Shown in pieces: positions 1 through 12,201 of a stretch of 64,000 nt of DNA. Position 1 is the first letter of the stretch, and every line of letters begins with the position of its first letter. The stretch lies in NCBI RefSeq assembly GCF_012295525.1, contig NZ_CP051167.1, forward strand, positions 3,951,501-4,015,500, read 5' to 3'. The position numbers were made by a program, and so were the translations under genes. This DNA comes from Oxynema aestuarii AP17. Lineage in GTDB: Bacteria; Cyanobacteriota; Cyanobacteriia; Cyanobacteriales; Laspinemataceae. Under the pieces are notes generated by a model that was given only the letters and a program-made list of their open reading frames with translations, ran no database searches and was not told the DNA's origin.

Positions 1-1481
<1,481 letters not shown>

Positions 1482-1538
1482 ACTTTTGGCTTGTTCTAGG
1501 ATTTTTTTCCCTATGCTTTTCTCTTGGTGTCTATGCTT

Positions 1539-1572
1539 TTTTCAAGGTTCTTTGCTGGGTTTCAATCCAGCA
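1539..1572 (-). promoter_or_regulatory. ITS boxB-boxA antitermination elements
   Basis: Read on the minus strand, the spacer just before 23S contains a stem-loop at 1553-1572 (TGCTGG...CCCAGCA, boxB-like). The sequence GAACCTTGAAAA follows at 1539-1550 and is the usual cyanobacterial boxA. Order and spacing match the Nus-factor antitermination elements known from cyanobacterial 16S-23S spacers. The match is by sequence; function is inferred from the family. Confidence 0.75.
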
Positions 1573-1669
1573 TTCCGTTTCTCTACTCCGGCTCTTTGTT
1601 GCCTTCTAGATGACGGGTGCTGTGTTGAATTCGCTTTGAGCTAACTTAATCTTTGAACTCGATGGTTGG

Positions 1670-1742
1670 TGGAGGTAAGCGGACTCGAACCGCTGGCATC
1701 TGCCTTGCAAAGGCAGCGCTCTACCAACTGAGCTATACCCCC
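1670..1742 (-). tRNA. tRNA-Ala (UGC)
   Basis: This is a 73-nt cloverleaf on the minus strand starting GGGGGTATAGCTC and ending CTTACCTCCA. The T-arm contains GGTTCGAGTCC. The anticodon is TGC, plus-strand gca at 1707-1709, in a CCTTTGCAAGG stem-loop. CCA is not encoded. It lies in the rRNA spacer between tRNA-Ile and 23S, the standard cyanobacterial arrangement. Confidence 0.97.
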
Positions 1743-1754
1743 TCCGGTTCTAGG

Positions 1755-1828
<74 letters not shown>

Positions 1829-1845
1829 TCGCTGCGAACCGCACT

Positions 1846-1860
1846 AAGAGTTTGACAGTC
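1846..1860 (-). other. 3' arm of the 16S rRNA processing stem
   Basis: The 15 nt here are exactly complementary to the leader sequence at 3561-3575. In the transcript GACTGTCAAACTCTT (after 16S) can pair with AAGAGTTTGACAGTC (before 16S). The pair brackets 16S and matches the known RNase III precursor stem of bacterial pre-16S. The complementarity is seen directly; the processing role is inferred. Confidence 0.7.
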
Positions 1861-1959
1861 TTTTTCTGATTTTCCTTCTCTAACCTCGACCGACCTCGGG
1901 ATTCTTTGGTTTTGGGGGGTCTTGATTGCCTCTCCCTTTTCCAAACTTGGGTCTCCCTT

Positions 1960-3447
<1,488 letters not shown>

Positions 3448-3500
3448 TTATCCTCTTCTTTTCAGAAAAGAATTGAAGAGCTGATTTCGCTCTTGTTTTT

Positions 3501-3520
3501 GAGGTCTGAAAACAGACCTC
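3501..3520 (-). other. Perfect hairpin in the 16S leader
   Basis: GAGGTCTG-AAAA-CAGACCTC is an 8-bp stem with a 4-nt loop in the transcribed leader between the rRNA promoter and 16S. No U-run follows in the direction of transcription, so it is not a terminator. It may be a processing or antitermination structure. Confidence 0.5.
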
Positions 3521-3560
3521 TGTTTTAGTTTCTTTTGACGAGGTTGTTGTCGGTCAATCC

Positions 3561-3575
3561 GACTGTCAAACTCTT
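3561..3575 (-). other. 5' arm of the 16S rRNA processing stem
   Basis: This is the leader partner of 1846-1860, with 15 of 15 bases complementary in the transcript. Together the two arms would form the long helix closing the pre-16S loop cut by RNase III. A boxA-like GAACCTAGACAAC lies just upstream in the leader at about 3578-3590. Confidence 0.7.
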
Positions 3576-3633
3576 GTGTTGTCTAGGTTCGGTCGCTTGC
3601 TCGCGGCGCGCTGCCGCTCTCAAGCGCTTTACT

Positions 3634-3662
3634 AATCTAGCAACCCCCTCTTTCTCTGTCAA
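3634..3662 (-). promoter_or_regulatory. Promoter of the rRNA operon
   Basis: The minus strand carries a perfect -35 TTGACA (3657-3662), a 17-bp spacer and a -10 TAGATT (3634-3639). This lies about 190 bp upstream of 16S. It is the only near-consensus housekeeping promoter seen upstream of the operon. Transcription would start near 3627. Confidence 0.75.
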
Positions 3663-3810
3663 CCCTTTTTGGGAAAAAATTTTTTCGGGGGGTTTTGGGG
3701 GCTTGGATTGCCTGGATTTTCGTTGGTGCAGTTCGGTTTTTGTGGGGTGTGGGTTGAGCAGATGGGAGTTTTGTTGAGAAATCCAATCGTCTCAAAATGA
3801 CTAAAAATGA

Positions 3811-3837
3811 GAAAAGCTCCTAATTTAGGAGCTTTTC
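3811..3837 (-). terminator. Terminator downstream of the M23 peptidase gene
   Basis: The inverted repeat GAAAAGCTCC...GGAGCTTTTC lies 49 bp past the stop codon of the peptidase gene. It is followed on the minus strand by a T-rich stretch. It separates that gene from the rRNA promoter region that follows on the same strand. Confidence 0.65.
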
Positions 3838-3885
3838 AGGCAATATGGCTAGACAGTGAGCGATCGATCGCCTCTCCCGGCTAGG

Positions 3886-5685
3886 TTATGAGGAACTTTG
3901 AGGACGATTGGAGCTCAGTGGAGCTGGAGAAGACGGGGGTAAAGACGATGTTTGCTGCTCGGTGTTGACGCCAGGAGTCGCCAAAAATTGCTCTAGAACG
4001 GGATCGAGGTTGGCGGGAACCACAATTTCCGGCATGGCCGTACTCGAAACTAAACGATCGCCGCTCAAAAGACCAGAAATCTCCGATGGAAGATTCGGCA
4101 GTGTCTCCGCAGTCCGTGCTAACTCATCCGAGCCTTGGGCGTCGGCAATTTCCAAACTCCGTACTAACTGAGCGAGCGCATATTCTAACTGGGTTCCCGG
4201 ATCGAGTGTCACCCATCCTTCCGGTGTCATTTGCCTCCATTCAAAATGAAGGTGAGGCCCGGTAGAATTACCCGTGCTGCCTACTCTGCCAATAACCTGA
4301 CCCTGTTTGACGCTTTCCCCCGGTTGGACGAGCAATTCGGATAGATGAGCGTAGAGGGTTTCTTCTGTAGCGTCGTTATGTTCGAGAACGACCGTTAAAC
4401 CGTAGCCCCCCAACCAATCGGCGATCGCCACTTGACCCGTATAAGCCGCCAGAACGGGCGTTCCCATCGGTGCCCCCAAGTCCGTCCCTGAATGAAATTG
4501 ACTGTTGCCGAAAATCGGATGAATTCGCCAGCCAAACAATGAAGTAATAGGAGCGGGAATCGACAGAGGGAAAATCATGCTCTTGTCCCCATTACCGGGA
4601 CGTCCTGACGGACGGGCGAGCTTGCGAGTATCGAAGTGGTTGGCAGAAGCTTTAGTCGCCAGATGAATCCCACTGCGCTTAATACTGACCGGCCCGACCG
4701 GGATCGGTTGGATCTCTCCGGTGGGGGTTGGCGGGACATAGTTATAACCCGGTGCAGCTTGAGATGGAGCGGGTTGAGCTGCTACACCATAAGCTGGGGC
4801 AGCTTGGTTATAAACCGGTGAACTATTTCGAGCGGTCGAGGTTGGGTTAGGGGCATAACCGCCTTGGGGACTCAGTTGTGCGGAATAGGCTGAGGGCTGT
4901 TCGTTGGCAATGGGATAATTCTGAGGACTGGCTGGATTCCGATTATTGTAAGGAGTGCCGGAAGCGTCGGCGGTGGGTTGACACCCGGCTCCGGAAACGA
5001 CTTGACCGGGTGGTAAAACCGTTTCGCAACCTGTAGAGTTTTCGCTGAAAACTACGGTTGAGGGGGTTTCTTCCACTTCGGCGTAGTGACTGGCAGGGAT
5101 TTGGTCAGTCGCGCCGATACTGTAGTCCGTCGGATCGATATAGACGTTGGCGTAGTCGCCGGATACTTGCGTGTTGGATGGATTGACCGGGTACGTTTCT
5201 GGAGCAACGCCGGGGCTGGGAGCCGCAATTGGTTCGGCTGGAATATATTGTTCTACCGGAGCGGCATAAGGTTCGGGAGCGGGTTCGGGAGCCGCTTGCC
5301 ATTGTTCTTGTGCCGGAGCGGCATAAGGTTCGGGAGCGGGTTCGGGAGCCGCTTGCCATTGTTCTTGTGCCGGAGCGGCATAAGGTTCGGGAGCGGGTTC
5401 GGGAGCCGCTTGCCATTGTTCTTGTGCCGGAGCGGCATAAGGTTCGGGAGCGGGTTCGGGAGCGGGAGCGCTGTAGGGGTCTGCGGCTTCGGAGGGTACA
5501 GGTTCGGTTACAAAGTCATCGCTCCCCAAGCGGTCGATGGGATTGGAAGGGGTTTGGGCTTGCGCTCGATTGAAGTCAGTATCGAGGGATCCGGCGATCG
5601 GAATCCAAGCAAATCCCTGTACGAGTAGGGAAAACTGACAGACGATGCTTAAGGGAGTTCGGGCAAATTGAGTTCGCTGGCTCAT
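3886..5685 (-). CDS. M23 family metallopeptidase with Pro/Glu-rich repeat linker
   Basis: This 599-aa exported protein probably cleaves peptidoglycan cross-links, as M23 (LytM-type) zinc endopeptidases do. It starts at ATG with a hydrophobic N-terminus. A likely signal-peptidase site follows AQA near residue 43. Residues ~80-145 hold three exact copies of a 19-aa unit (EPAPEPYAAPAQEQWQAAP) plus partial ones. A disordered Pro/Gln/Ser linker runs to about 375. The M23 domain (about 378-490) has the zinc motifs HSGTD (~397) and HLHFE (~478), and YAHL lies between them, so it should be active. A Ser/Pro-rich tail follows. The repeat resembles wall-spanning linkers, which suggests reach across the cell wall. 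The gene stands alone with its own terminator. Confidence 0.9.
   Translation of the reverse strand: MSQRTQFARTPLSIVCQFSLLVQGFAWIPIAGSLDTDFNRAQAQTPSNPIDRLGSDDFVTEPVPSEAADPYSAPAPEPAPEPYAAPAQEQWQAAPEPAPEPYAAPAQEQWQAAPEPAPEPYAAPAQEQWQAAPEPAPEPYAAPVEQYIPAEPIAAPSPGVAPETYPVNPSNTQVSGDYANVYIDPTDYSIGATDQIPASHYAEVEETPSTVVFSENSTGCETVLPPGQVVSGAGCQPTADASGTPYNNRNPASPQNYPIANEQPSAYSAQLSPQGGYAPNPTSTARNSSPVYNQAAPAYGVAAQPAPSQAAPGYNYVPPTPTGEIQPIPVGPVSIKRSGIHLATKASANHFDTRKLARPSGRPGNGDKSMIFPLSIPAPITSLFGWRIHPIFGNSQFHSGTDLGAPMGTPVLAAYTGQVAIADWLGGYGLTVVLEHNDATEETLYAHLSELLVQPGESVKQGQVIGRVGSTGNSTGPHLHFEWRQMTPEGWVTLDPGTQLEYALAQLVRSLEIADAQGSDELARTAETLPNLPSEISGLLSGDRLVSSTAMPEIVVPANLDPVLEQFLATPGVNTEQQTSSLPPSSPAPLSSNRPQSSS
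5252..5469 (-). repeat. 57-bp tandem repeat inside the M23 peptidase gene
   Basis: There are three exact head-to-tail copies of a 57-bp unit (5270-5326, 5327-5383, 5384-5440), flanked on each side by a partial copy. The unit is 19 codons long, so copy number can change without breaking the frame. Identity at third positions shows recent expansion. Because the unit is a multiple of three and lacks stops in several frames, long overlapping frames appear here on both strands; they are not genes. Confidence 0.95.
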
Positions 5686-5763
5686 CTGATTTCACTTAAG
5701 TGTGACGTGCAATGCGGATCGGTGATGTTGATGTGTCCCCCGGCATAACGGTTGGCAATCTGC

Positions 5764-6621
5764 CTAGAGATTTTCGTACCCCAGGTTGATTGTACCGGGC
5801 TGCAGCAGGATTTCAGAAGGGTTTCGATCGCGCGATCGATCTTCGGAGGGGGAGGCTGTTGACGATAAGGTCACTTGCAATTGACCTGTGGGACTGACTC
5901 CGGTAATGATGCCGGGACGACCTTCTACGATGGCCTGCCGACCGAGGTGGGTTAGCAGCTTGAGATAAGACGGCAGCAGATGCTCTATGCCGTAGCGACG
6001 AAAATAACGGTATCCGTAGGTCATCCCCTGTAGCGTTAGAGCTGCTAACTGTTCTAGAGATGCAACCCCGGGTAATGCCTTTTTAGAGAGGAAAGAATGC
6101 AGGTTGATGCCGTGGTCTGGGACGGGGTTAGTCCAATTGATCCCTACGCCGACAACGGCGGTGTGAATTCGATCGCCGTCCAGACGAGTTTCTGTCAGGA
6201 TACCACCTAATTTCCGTCGGTCGAGGACGAGATCGTTGGGCCATTTAATGGCAACGGGAATGTTGCGATCGCGCAAGACGGTTGCAATTCCCCATGCACT
6301 GCACAAGGTCAGGATCTGTGCTTGAGAAATGGGGAGGTCGGGTTTTAAGGCGAGGGATAAATAAAGTCCCCCTTCGGGCGATCGCCACTGGCGTCCCCAC
6401 TGGCCGCGTCCTCCACTTTGTCGGCGGGCAAGCACTACGGTTCCTTCTGTCGCTCCCGCTTCGATTAAGTTCCACAAGCTTTGATTGGTAGAGACCAAGT
6501 CGGGGAAAATATGAAGAGAAAAACCGGATTCCAACCCATAGCCGCAGAGAGTTGAGCCAAAAAGATCCTCTGGAGACCAAGAGGCGATCGCCCGTTCTAA
6601 TGCTTGTTTGTCCAATCCCAC
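5764..6621 (-). CDS. birA: Biotin--[acetyl-CoA-carboxylase] ligase
   Basis: This 285-aa enzyme attaches biotin to the carrier subunit of acetyl-CoA carboxylase through biotinyl-AMP. The biotin/ATP loop is seen as GRGQWGRQW. KWPNDL and KLGGILTE are the other signature motifs of the catalytic domain, and a short C-terminal SH3-like domain follows. No N-terminal helix-turn-helix is present, so this is the monofunctional class I form and not a repressor. The start is GTG at 6619-6621. The next gene upstream, pgeF, is divergent, leaving about 170 bp for both promoters. Confidence 0.93.
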   Translation of the reverse strand: MGLDKQALERAIASWSPEDLFGSTLCGYGLESGFSLHIFPDLVSTNQSLWNLIEAGATEGTVVLARRQSGGRGQWGRQWRSPEGGLYLSLALKPDLPISQAQILTLCSAWGIATVLRDRNIPVAIKWPNDLVLDRRKLGGILTETRLDGDRIHTAVVGVGINWTNPVPDHGINLHSFLSKKALPGVASLEQLAALTLQGMTYGYRYFRRYGIEHLLPSYLKLLTHLGRQAIVEGRPGIITGVSPTGQLQVTLSSTASPSEDRSRDRNPSEILLQPGTINLGYENL

Positions 6622-6792
6622 TGGTGTCAGTTACCGTTGAGAGATCGTGGCTTAAGTTACCATAAAACAGCGTGCTAACAGATGGCCCGATCGCGTCGAG
6701 GCCGATCGCCTGACCGAGCGGCATGATTGAATAGGGGTGCTGCTCTGACGAGATTTCGTCAATTGTCAATCAATTTATTTTTTAAACTCAAT

Positions 6793-7596
6793 ATGGATAA
6801 CTGGCATTGGCGCAGTTGGAACGATCTGCCTTATTTGACTTGCTCTCTTTTAGAACAATGGCCTCACGGTTTTTTTACCCAACCGTGTTGGCCGCGATTG
6901 CCCCGTGAGTTAGTCGGCATTCTCAATCCGGCGGCTCCGGTCTATCGGCTCAAACAAGTTCACGGCAATACGGTTCTCAGTACGGATCGACTGATGCCGG
7001 ATGCGCCGGAAATGGCGGTGGAAACTTCCCCGGTTGGCAAATCTCGACCGGAAGGGGACGGTTTGTTGACGACGGAAGCGGGACAGTCGGTATGGGTTTG
7101 TACGGCGGATTGCGCTCCGGTTCTGATTGCGGACGAGCGCACGGGCCAGGTGGCGGCAGTCCATGCGGGATGGCGCGGGACTGCCGCCGAAATCGTGCCG
7201 GAGGCGATTGTTAAGTTCCAACGTCAAGGGAGTGAGTTGCACCATTTACGGTTGGCGATCGGTCCGGCGATCGCGGGAGAAGTCTACCAAGTTTCGGAGG
7301 AGGTCGCCGCTCAAGTTTGCGCGACGATTGTCAATACAATTCCGGAAAATTTTTCTCTAGATGCGATTTACCAATTACCGCAACCGCCGATTTTAGAAGA
7401 TCCCCAACCGGAACGGGTACGTCTGGACGTGCGCCGAGCGATCGCCTTGCAGGTGGAACAACTCGGCGTCCCGGCGGCCCATGTGGCGATCGCCCCCCAC
7501 TGTACTTACCAAGAACCGGAAAAGTTTTTTTCTTATCGCCGCGACGGACAGAAAAAGGTTCAATGGTCGGCGATTGTCAGCCAGGGGAAAGATTAA
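6793..7596 (+). CDS. pgeF: Peptidoglycan editing factor PgeF (YfiH / polyphenol oxidase family)
   Basis: The protein has 267 aa from the ATG at 6793. An in-frame TTG at 6727 would add 22 residues with no family similarity, so it was not chosen. The family is a zinc-dependent purine nucleosidase/laccase fold. PgeF in E. coli removes wrongly incorporated L-Ser from peptidoglycan precursors. Signature residues are KQVHGN, the CTADC metal site, HAGWRG, and PHCTYQEPEKFFSYRR near the C-terminus. These supply the conserved His/Cys/His ligands. It is divergent from birA and is followed by a 476-bp gap. The exact substrate in cyanobacteria is not known. Confidence 0.9.
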   Translation: MDNWHWRSWNDLPYLTCSLLEQWPHGFFTQPCWPRLPRELVGILNPAAPVYRLKQVHGNTVLSTDRLMPDAPEMAVETSPVGKSRPEGDGLLTTEAGQSVWVCTADCAPVLIADERTGQVAAVHAGWRGTAAEIVPEAIVKFQRQGSELHHLRLAIGPAIAGEVYQVSEEVAAQVCATIVNTIPENFSLDAIYQLPQPPILEDPQPERVRLDVRRAIALQVEQLGVPAAHVAIAPHCTYQEPEKFFSYRRDGQKKVQWSAIVSQGKD

Positions 7597-8072
7597 GGAG
7601 ACCGACTGGCGCGATCGACAAGCTTTAATCTCTTCCTTACCGTGGCGATCGCGCCGCTCCTAAGCAGATCGCCGTGAATTTCTCTATCTTAAGTGGTAAG
7701 GAAGATCGCGAAGCCATCAAATTTTAGCTGGAAGCAAGGAGCGTCAGATGCTGCTCTCGTTCGACGCTCGATCTCAAATCATCTATTCGAGGAGCAACGC
7801 CGATCTGCTTCAATGGGTTGCTAGGCTTGAAGGGAAGAGTGCTCTAGATCGCGATCGGCAATCCGGTTCGAGACCACTAGACATCTTTTGTACAAAATCG
7901 GATTTCAGTAAGCCGATCCGAACCGCCAAGTTGGGCGATCGCCGATCCTCAATAACAACCCCCGTCGCTATTGTTACTATTTGTCAAGCGAGGCTGAGGG
8001 TTGAGCCATAGAGAGGACTTGTAAAGTTCGACCTGGCTAAGTTAGTTTGAATAAGAGGTGAATAAAAATCCG
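7597..8072 (+). other. Intergenic region, no gene supported
   Basis: This 476-bp stretch lies between pgeF and the CPP1-like gene. An 87-codon frame (7748-8011) exists but has no recognisable family features. Its sequence is broken up by HIP1 sites, so it is not called. AGAGG at about 8054-8058 is the likely ribosome-binding site of the next gene. Confidence 0.5.
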
Positions 8073-8684
8073 ATGAGCGAGTACAGTTGCTACGAACAGC
8101 TTGGTTTAAAAGAAGATGCCTCGTTTGAGGAAATACAAGACGCTCGCGATCGCCTGATGGAAGAACACAGTGGCGATCCCAAACGGGTTGAAAGCATCGA
8201 AGCGGCTTATGACGAAATTCTGATGCTCCGACTCAAACAGCGTCAAGAAGGGAAAATCAAGGTTCCTGAAGGGATTCGGTTTCCAGAAAAAACGACGACT
8301 ATCCCGACGAAAATCCCGACGCCACCGACCCAAGAAGCTCCGGCTTGGTTGCAAAATCTCCTCGATACGCCTTCGCAGCCCGATATCCTCTGGCCGGGTG
8401 GGATTTTTCTCGGCTTGAGTGCGCTGACGTTATTTCAACCCAGTTCGGCACCTCTGGCGTTAGCTGTTGGTGTCGGATTTAGTCTTTATTTTCTCAATCG
8501 CAAGGAAAATAAGTTCGGTCGTGCGGTCACCATTGCGGTCATTTCGCTGACGTTGGGTTTAGTTCTGGGAACTCCGTTGGGTAATTTATTGCATGGTTCG
8601 ATGGGGGTGCTGCTCTCCCCGGATGCGATCGCCGCCGGATTTACGTTCTTTGCGATGTGGTTGGCAACTAGCTTTTTACGTTGA
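8073..8684 (+). CDS. CPP1-like family protein (DUF3353)
   Basis: This 203-aa protein resembles plant CPP1/CDF1, a chaperone-like protein that stabilises light-dependent protochlorophyllide oxidoreductase in plastids. Residues 1-60 form a degenerate J-like domain (YEQLGLKEDASFEEIQDARD) without the HPD motif of true DnaJ proteins. A short basic and Pro-rich linker follows. The C-terminal 100 residues hold three to four membrane segments. The ATG at 8073 is chosen over an in-frame GTG at 8058, which overlaps the AGAGG ribosome-binding site. A role in chlorophyll synthesis or thylakoid protein stability is inferred from the plant protein only. Confidence 0.85.
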   Translation: MSEYSCYEQLGLKEDASFEEIQDARDRLMEEHSGDPKRVESIEAAYDEILMLRLKQRQEGKIKVPEGIRFPEKTTTIPTKIPTPPTQEAPAWLQNLLDTPSQPDILWPGGIFLGLSALTLFQPSSAPLALAVGVGFSLYFLNRKENKFGRAVTIAVISLTLGLVLGTPLGNLLHGSMGVLLSPDAIAAGFTFFAMWLATSFLR

Positions 8685-8698
8685 TTTTGCATTATCTC

Positions 8699-8717
8699 AA
8701 TCGCCGTTAGGGCGATT
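8699..8717 (+). terminator. Short stem-loop after the CPP1-like gene
   Basis: AATCGCC-GTTAG-GGCGATT followed by TCTTCCCTTT lies 14 bp after the stop codon. It is a weak terminator candidate. The stronger hairpin at 8771-8802 lies just beyond. Confidence 0.4.
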
Positions 8718-8770
8718 TCTTCCCTTTCAAATGCCTTAAAATAGTGCGCCACTCATAGCAACTCCATTAA

Positions 8771-8802
8771 AAAGGGTAGAGATCTTCCAATCTCTACCCT
8801 TT
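8771..8802. terminator. Bidirectional terminator between CPP1-like gene and clpC
   Basis: A perfect 13-bp stem (AAAGGGTAGAGAT / ATCTCTACCCTTT) with a 6-nt loop lies between two convergent genes. The A/T-rich base of the stem gives short U-runs in both directions. Confidence 0.75.
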
Positions 8803-8849
8803 CGATCGTTTAATCTTTGCAGCTTTCGCCAAGGGGGCGATCGCCCGGA

Positions 8850-11321
8850 TTACGACTCCGCCGTTTGGGGCATCAATTCGCGATTTTCTTCTTTCGGTCC
8901 GACTTGGACTTTCCCTTCTTCGTCTACATCGACTAAAGCGGTTTCGCCTTCTTGAATCCGACCGGAAAGAATTTCCTCGGCGAGGCTATCTTCTAACAGC
9001 CGCATGATCGCACGACGTAACGGACGCGCGCCGTAGCTGGGATTGTACCCTTCTTCGACCAACCGATTTTTGAACCCTTCGGTAACTTCCAAAGTAATCC
9101 CTTTCTCGGTCAGTCGCGAGAAGACCTCGCGCAACATAATTTCGGCGATCTCTTTGACTTCCTCTTTGTTCAACTGGCGGAAGACGATGATCTCGTCGAG
9201 ACGATTGAGAAATTCCGGACGGAAATATTGCTTGAGTTCTTCGTTGACCAGGTTGCGAATGCGGTTGTATTGCGCGTCCGCTTGGTCTTCGGCAAACTCG
9301 AAGCCCAAACCGCCGCCACCTTTCTCGATCACTTTCGACCCGATGTTCGAGGTCATAATCAATAAGGTGTTCTTGAAGTCCACCGTGCGACCTTTGGCGT
9401 CGGTGAGGCGTCCGTCTTCGAGAATTTGCAGCAACATGTTGAACACGTCGGGGTGCGCTTTCTCGATTTCGTCGAACAACACGACGGTGTAGGGACGGCG
9501 CCGGACGGCTTCGGTGAGTTGACCGCCTTCGTTATAACCGACGTAACCCGGAGGAGACCCGATCAATTTGGACACCGTGTGGCGTTCCATGTATTCGGAC
9601 ATATCCAGGCGAATCATCGCTTCTTCAGAACCGAAGAAGTAGGAGGCGAGGGCTTTGGTCAGCTCGGTTTTCCCGACCCCGGTCGGGCCGGAGAAGATGA
9701 AGCTGGCGATCGGACGGTTGGGGTTTTTCAAGCCGACTCGGGCGCGACGGATGGCGCGGGAAACGGCTTTGACGGCTTCTTCCTGTCCGATCAGGCGCTG
9801 GTGCAAGGTGTCTTCCATGTGCAGCAGCTTTTCGGATTCGGATTCGGTGAGTTTGTTGACGGGGACTCCGGTCCAACTGGCGACGATCTGGGCGATGTCT
9901 TCTTCGGTGACCATCGGGGAGAGATCGGCGCTGCCGTCGGTTTTTTTGCTGCTGGCGATCGCCCGAATTTGGGATTTGATTTCCATTTCGCGATCGCGCA
10001 GTTCCCCGGCGCGATCGAAGTCTTGCGATCGCACGGCGTCGTCTTTCTCTTTCAACACCTGGCGCAACTCTTTATCGAGTTCTTTCGCCGCAGGCGGTAA
10101 TTGCGAGTTGATCAGGCGCACTCGGGATCCGGCTTCGTCGATCAAGTCGATCGCCTTGTCCGGTAAGTAGCGATCGCTGATGTAGCGATCGGACAGTTTC
10201 GCCGCCGCTTCTAACGCTTCGTCGGCAATTTTTAATTTATGGTGTTGTTCGTAGCGATCGCGCAGTCCGAACAGGATCTCGATCGTTTCTTCCACGCTCG
10301 GTTCGCCGACCATCACGGGCTGGAAGCGCCGTTCTAAGGCCGCATCGCGCTCGATATGCTTGCGATATTCGTCCAAGGTGGTCGCGCCGATGCACTGCAG
10401 TTCCCCGCGTGCGAGGGCAGGTTTGAGAATGTTCGCCGCGTCGATCGCCCCTTCTGCGGCCCCGGCGCCGATCAGGGTATGCACCTCGTCAATCACTAAA
10501 ATCACGTTCCGCGCCGAGCGGATTTCGTCCATGATTTTCTTGAGGCGCTCTTCAAATTCCCCGCGATATTTCGTTCCGGCGACGAGTAAGCCGATATCTA
10601 AGGTGACGACCCGCTTATCTTCTAAAATATCCGGCACGTCGTTGTTGGCAATCCGTTGGGCCAGCCCTTCGGCGATCGCCGTTTTACCGACCCCCGGTTC
10701 CCCGATCAACACCGGATTATTCTTAGTACGCCGTCCGAGAATCTGAATCACCCGCTCGATTTCTTTCTGACGCCCGACGACCGGGTCTAATTTGCCTTCG
10801 GCGGCCATCTGGGTCAAGTTTGCCCCAAATTCGTCGAGGGTCGGGGTTTTCGTCCGGGCATTGCTCGATCCGGCGGTCACTTCCGCCGTTTCTCCCAACA
10901 TCCGAATCACTTGGGTGCGGACTTTAGACAGATCGACGCCCAAGTTTTCTAAAACCCGCGCCGCAACGCCTTCACCTTCCCGAATCAATCCCAGCAGCAG
11001 GTGTTCCGTGCCGATGTAATTGTGACCGAGTTGACGCGCTTCTTCTAAAGATAGCTCCAGAACGCGCTTGGCCCGGGGTGTGAAGGGAATTTCTACCGCG
11101 ACAAACCCCGAACCCCGACCGATGATCTTTTCGACCTCAATTCGGGCATCTTTGAGGTTGACCCCCATCGACTTGAGAACTTTGGCGGCAACGCCCGTTC
11201 CTTCTCCGATAAGACCCAAGAGGATCTGCTCCGTTCCGACAAAATTATGTCCCAGGCGACGGGCTTCCTCCTGGGCCAGCATGATCACTTTAATGGCTTT
11301 TTCTGTGAAGCGTTCAAACAT
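8850..11321 (-). CDS. clpC: ATP-dependent Clp protease ATP-binding subunit ClpC
   Basis: This 823-aa HSP100 unfoldase feeds substrates to the ClpP/ClpR peptidase in the cytoplasm. The N-domain (about 1-145) contains two Clp repeats starting [13 protein letters not shown] and [15 protein letters not shown]-1 has Walker A GEPGVGKT (~209) and Walker [14 protein letters not shown]-type middle coiled coil (~426-461) separates it from AAA-2. AAA-2 has Walker A GPTGVGKT (~549) and Walker [12 protein letters not shown]. Length and domain order match cyanobacterial ClpC, which is essential and nearly identical to plastid ClpC. Start ATG at 11321. A gap of about 900 bp lies upstream. Confidence 0.97.
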   Translation of the reverse strand: MFERFTEKAIKVIMLAQEEARRLGHNFVGTEQILLGLIGEGTGVAAKVLKSMGVNLKDARIEVEKIIGRGSGFVAVEIPFTPRAKRVLELSLEEARQLGHNYIGTEHLLLGLIREGEGVAARVLENLGVDLSKVRTQVIRMLGETAEVTAGSSNARTKTPTLDEFGANLTQMAAEGKLDPVVGRQKEIERVIQILGRRTKNNPVLIGEPGVGKTAIAEGLAQRIANNDVPDILEDKRVVTLDIGLLVAGTKYRGEFEERLKKIMDEIRSARNVILVIDEVHTLIGAGAAEGAIDAANILKPALARGELQCIGATTLDEYRKHIERDAALERRFQPVMVGEPSVEETIEILFGLRDRYEQHHKLKIADEALEAAAKLSDRYISDRYLPDKAIDLIDEAGSRVRLINSQLPPAAKELDKELRQVLKEKDDAVRSQDFDRAGELRDREMEIKSQIRAIASSKKTDGSADLSPMVTEEDIAQIVASWTGVPVNKLTESESEKLLHMEDTLHQRLIGQEEAVKAVSRAIRRARVGLKNPNRPIASFIFSGPTGVGKTELTKALASYFFGSEEAMIRLDMSEYMERHTVSKLIGSPPGYVGYNEGGQLTEAVRRRPYTVVLFDEIEKAHPDVFNMLLQILEDGRLTDAKGRTVDFKNTLLIMTSNIGSKVIEKGGGGLGFEFAEDQADAQYNRIRNLVNEELKQYFRPEFLNRLDEIIVFRQLNKEEVKEIAEIMLREVFSRLTEKGITLEVTEGFKNRLVEEGYNPSYGARPLRRAIMRLLEDSLAEEILSGRIQEGETALVDVDEEGKVQVGPKEENRELMPQTAES

Positions 11322-12201
11322 GGTTTATTCCCAATACCGACACATTTGGCGCGTACAAACTCCCCTTCTGGGTATTGTGAGGAAGCACCGCCTCCGCTAA
11401 AATCATCCCTTGGGGTTTTTGAGAAAGTATGAGATTCGATTCGATGTTAATTTTGCGATCCTCTGTTTCTCTCGTCCCCACTTTTGCTTTTGAGTCACCC
11501 CCTGAAGTTTAAGTTTCAAGTCCCGACTCTAGAGCTTCGGCTAGTTCTTCGCTCTGGAGTGCAGAACTCAGAACTCGGGTCAAACGGGTTATCTGTTATG
11601 GCTCCTAGAAGCCTCTGTTATTAGGCACGGGGCTTATAACCTGTTCCCTTCTGGTACTTTGCCCTTTAGCATAGCAAAACTCTCGGTTTTCGTGCCACCA
11701 GTTGCGTTTTTAGGTTGGGGCTCTTGAAGGTTGCGAACGGGGTGGGATCGTCGCCCTTGGACTTTTGGGAAAGCTATCGCTTTTGAGACAATGGGAGAAT
11801 GGCTCGATTGTTGGCGAAGATTGAGATTTTTTAGCCAAAACCACTAAAATCGGTATGTTGGGTTACAGACAGCGATTCCGATCGCGGGTAAATCTGGGGT
11901 CGATTTTGACTGGGTGGCGATCGCCGTCGCTCGATTTCTAGAGATTTGCCAAATTTTAACTCAAAAAACTATGGTGGCGATCGACTCGCGGGATTCCTTC
12001 TGAGGAGATAAATCTAGAAAGATCGTCTTTGGTTTTTTGGCGATCGCCATTTTCACGTTGACAAAACGATGATTTTTGTAGGCGTTTTTAAAATAAGATT
12101 CGTTATTCTAAACCCTCATCTTTTCTAAAGTCAAACCCCAATCTCCAGCCTTTTAAAGTTTCTTTTGCCTTTTAAACAAGAGCGATCGCCCATTTCTAAG
12201 A
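11322..12201 (-). other. Long non-coding region upstream of clpC (possible long leader or RNA)
   Basis: No protein gene is supported in these 880 bp. On the minus strand an extended -10-like TGCTATGCT lies at 11668-11676. The next 150 bp contain several inverted repeats, including AGTTCT...AGAACT and GGCTTCTAGGAGCC. This could be a structured clpC leader about 340 nt long or a separate small RNA. I do not recognise a known RNA family. The part from 11700 to 12200 shows only HIP1 sites and A/T-rich stretches. Confidence 0.35.

Noticed and set aside
5086-5628. Long repetitive frames on both strands over the M23 peptidase repeat
   Set aside because: They arise because the 57-bp unit is a multiple of three and lacks stops in several frames. 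The minus-strand frame with the signal peptide and M23 domain is the real gene.
7748-8011. 87-codon frame between pgeF and the CPP1-like gene
   Set aside because: No recognised motif, no good ribosome-binding site and a sequence crowded with HIP1 sites.
9426-10100. 224-codon plus-strand frame antisense to clpC
   Set aside because: It is a shadow of the highly conserved clpC sequence with a biased composition.
11520-11680. 6S RNA or another known RNA before clpC
   Set aside because: Stem-loops are visible, but I could not match a known consensus or a closing helix, so only a candidate region is listed.
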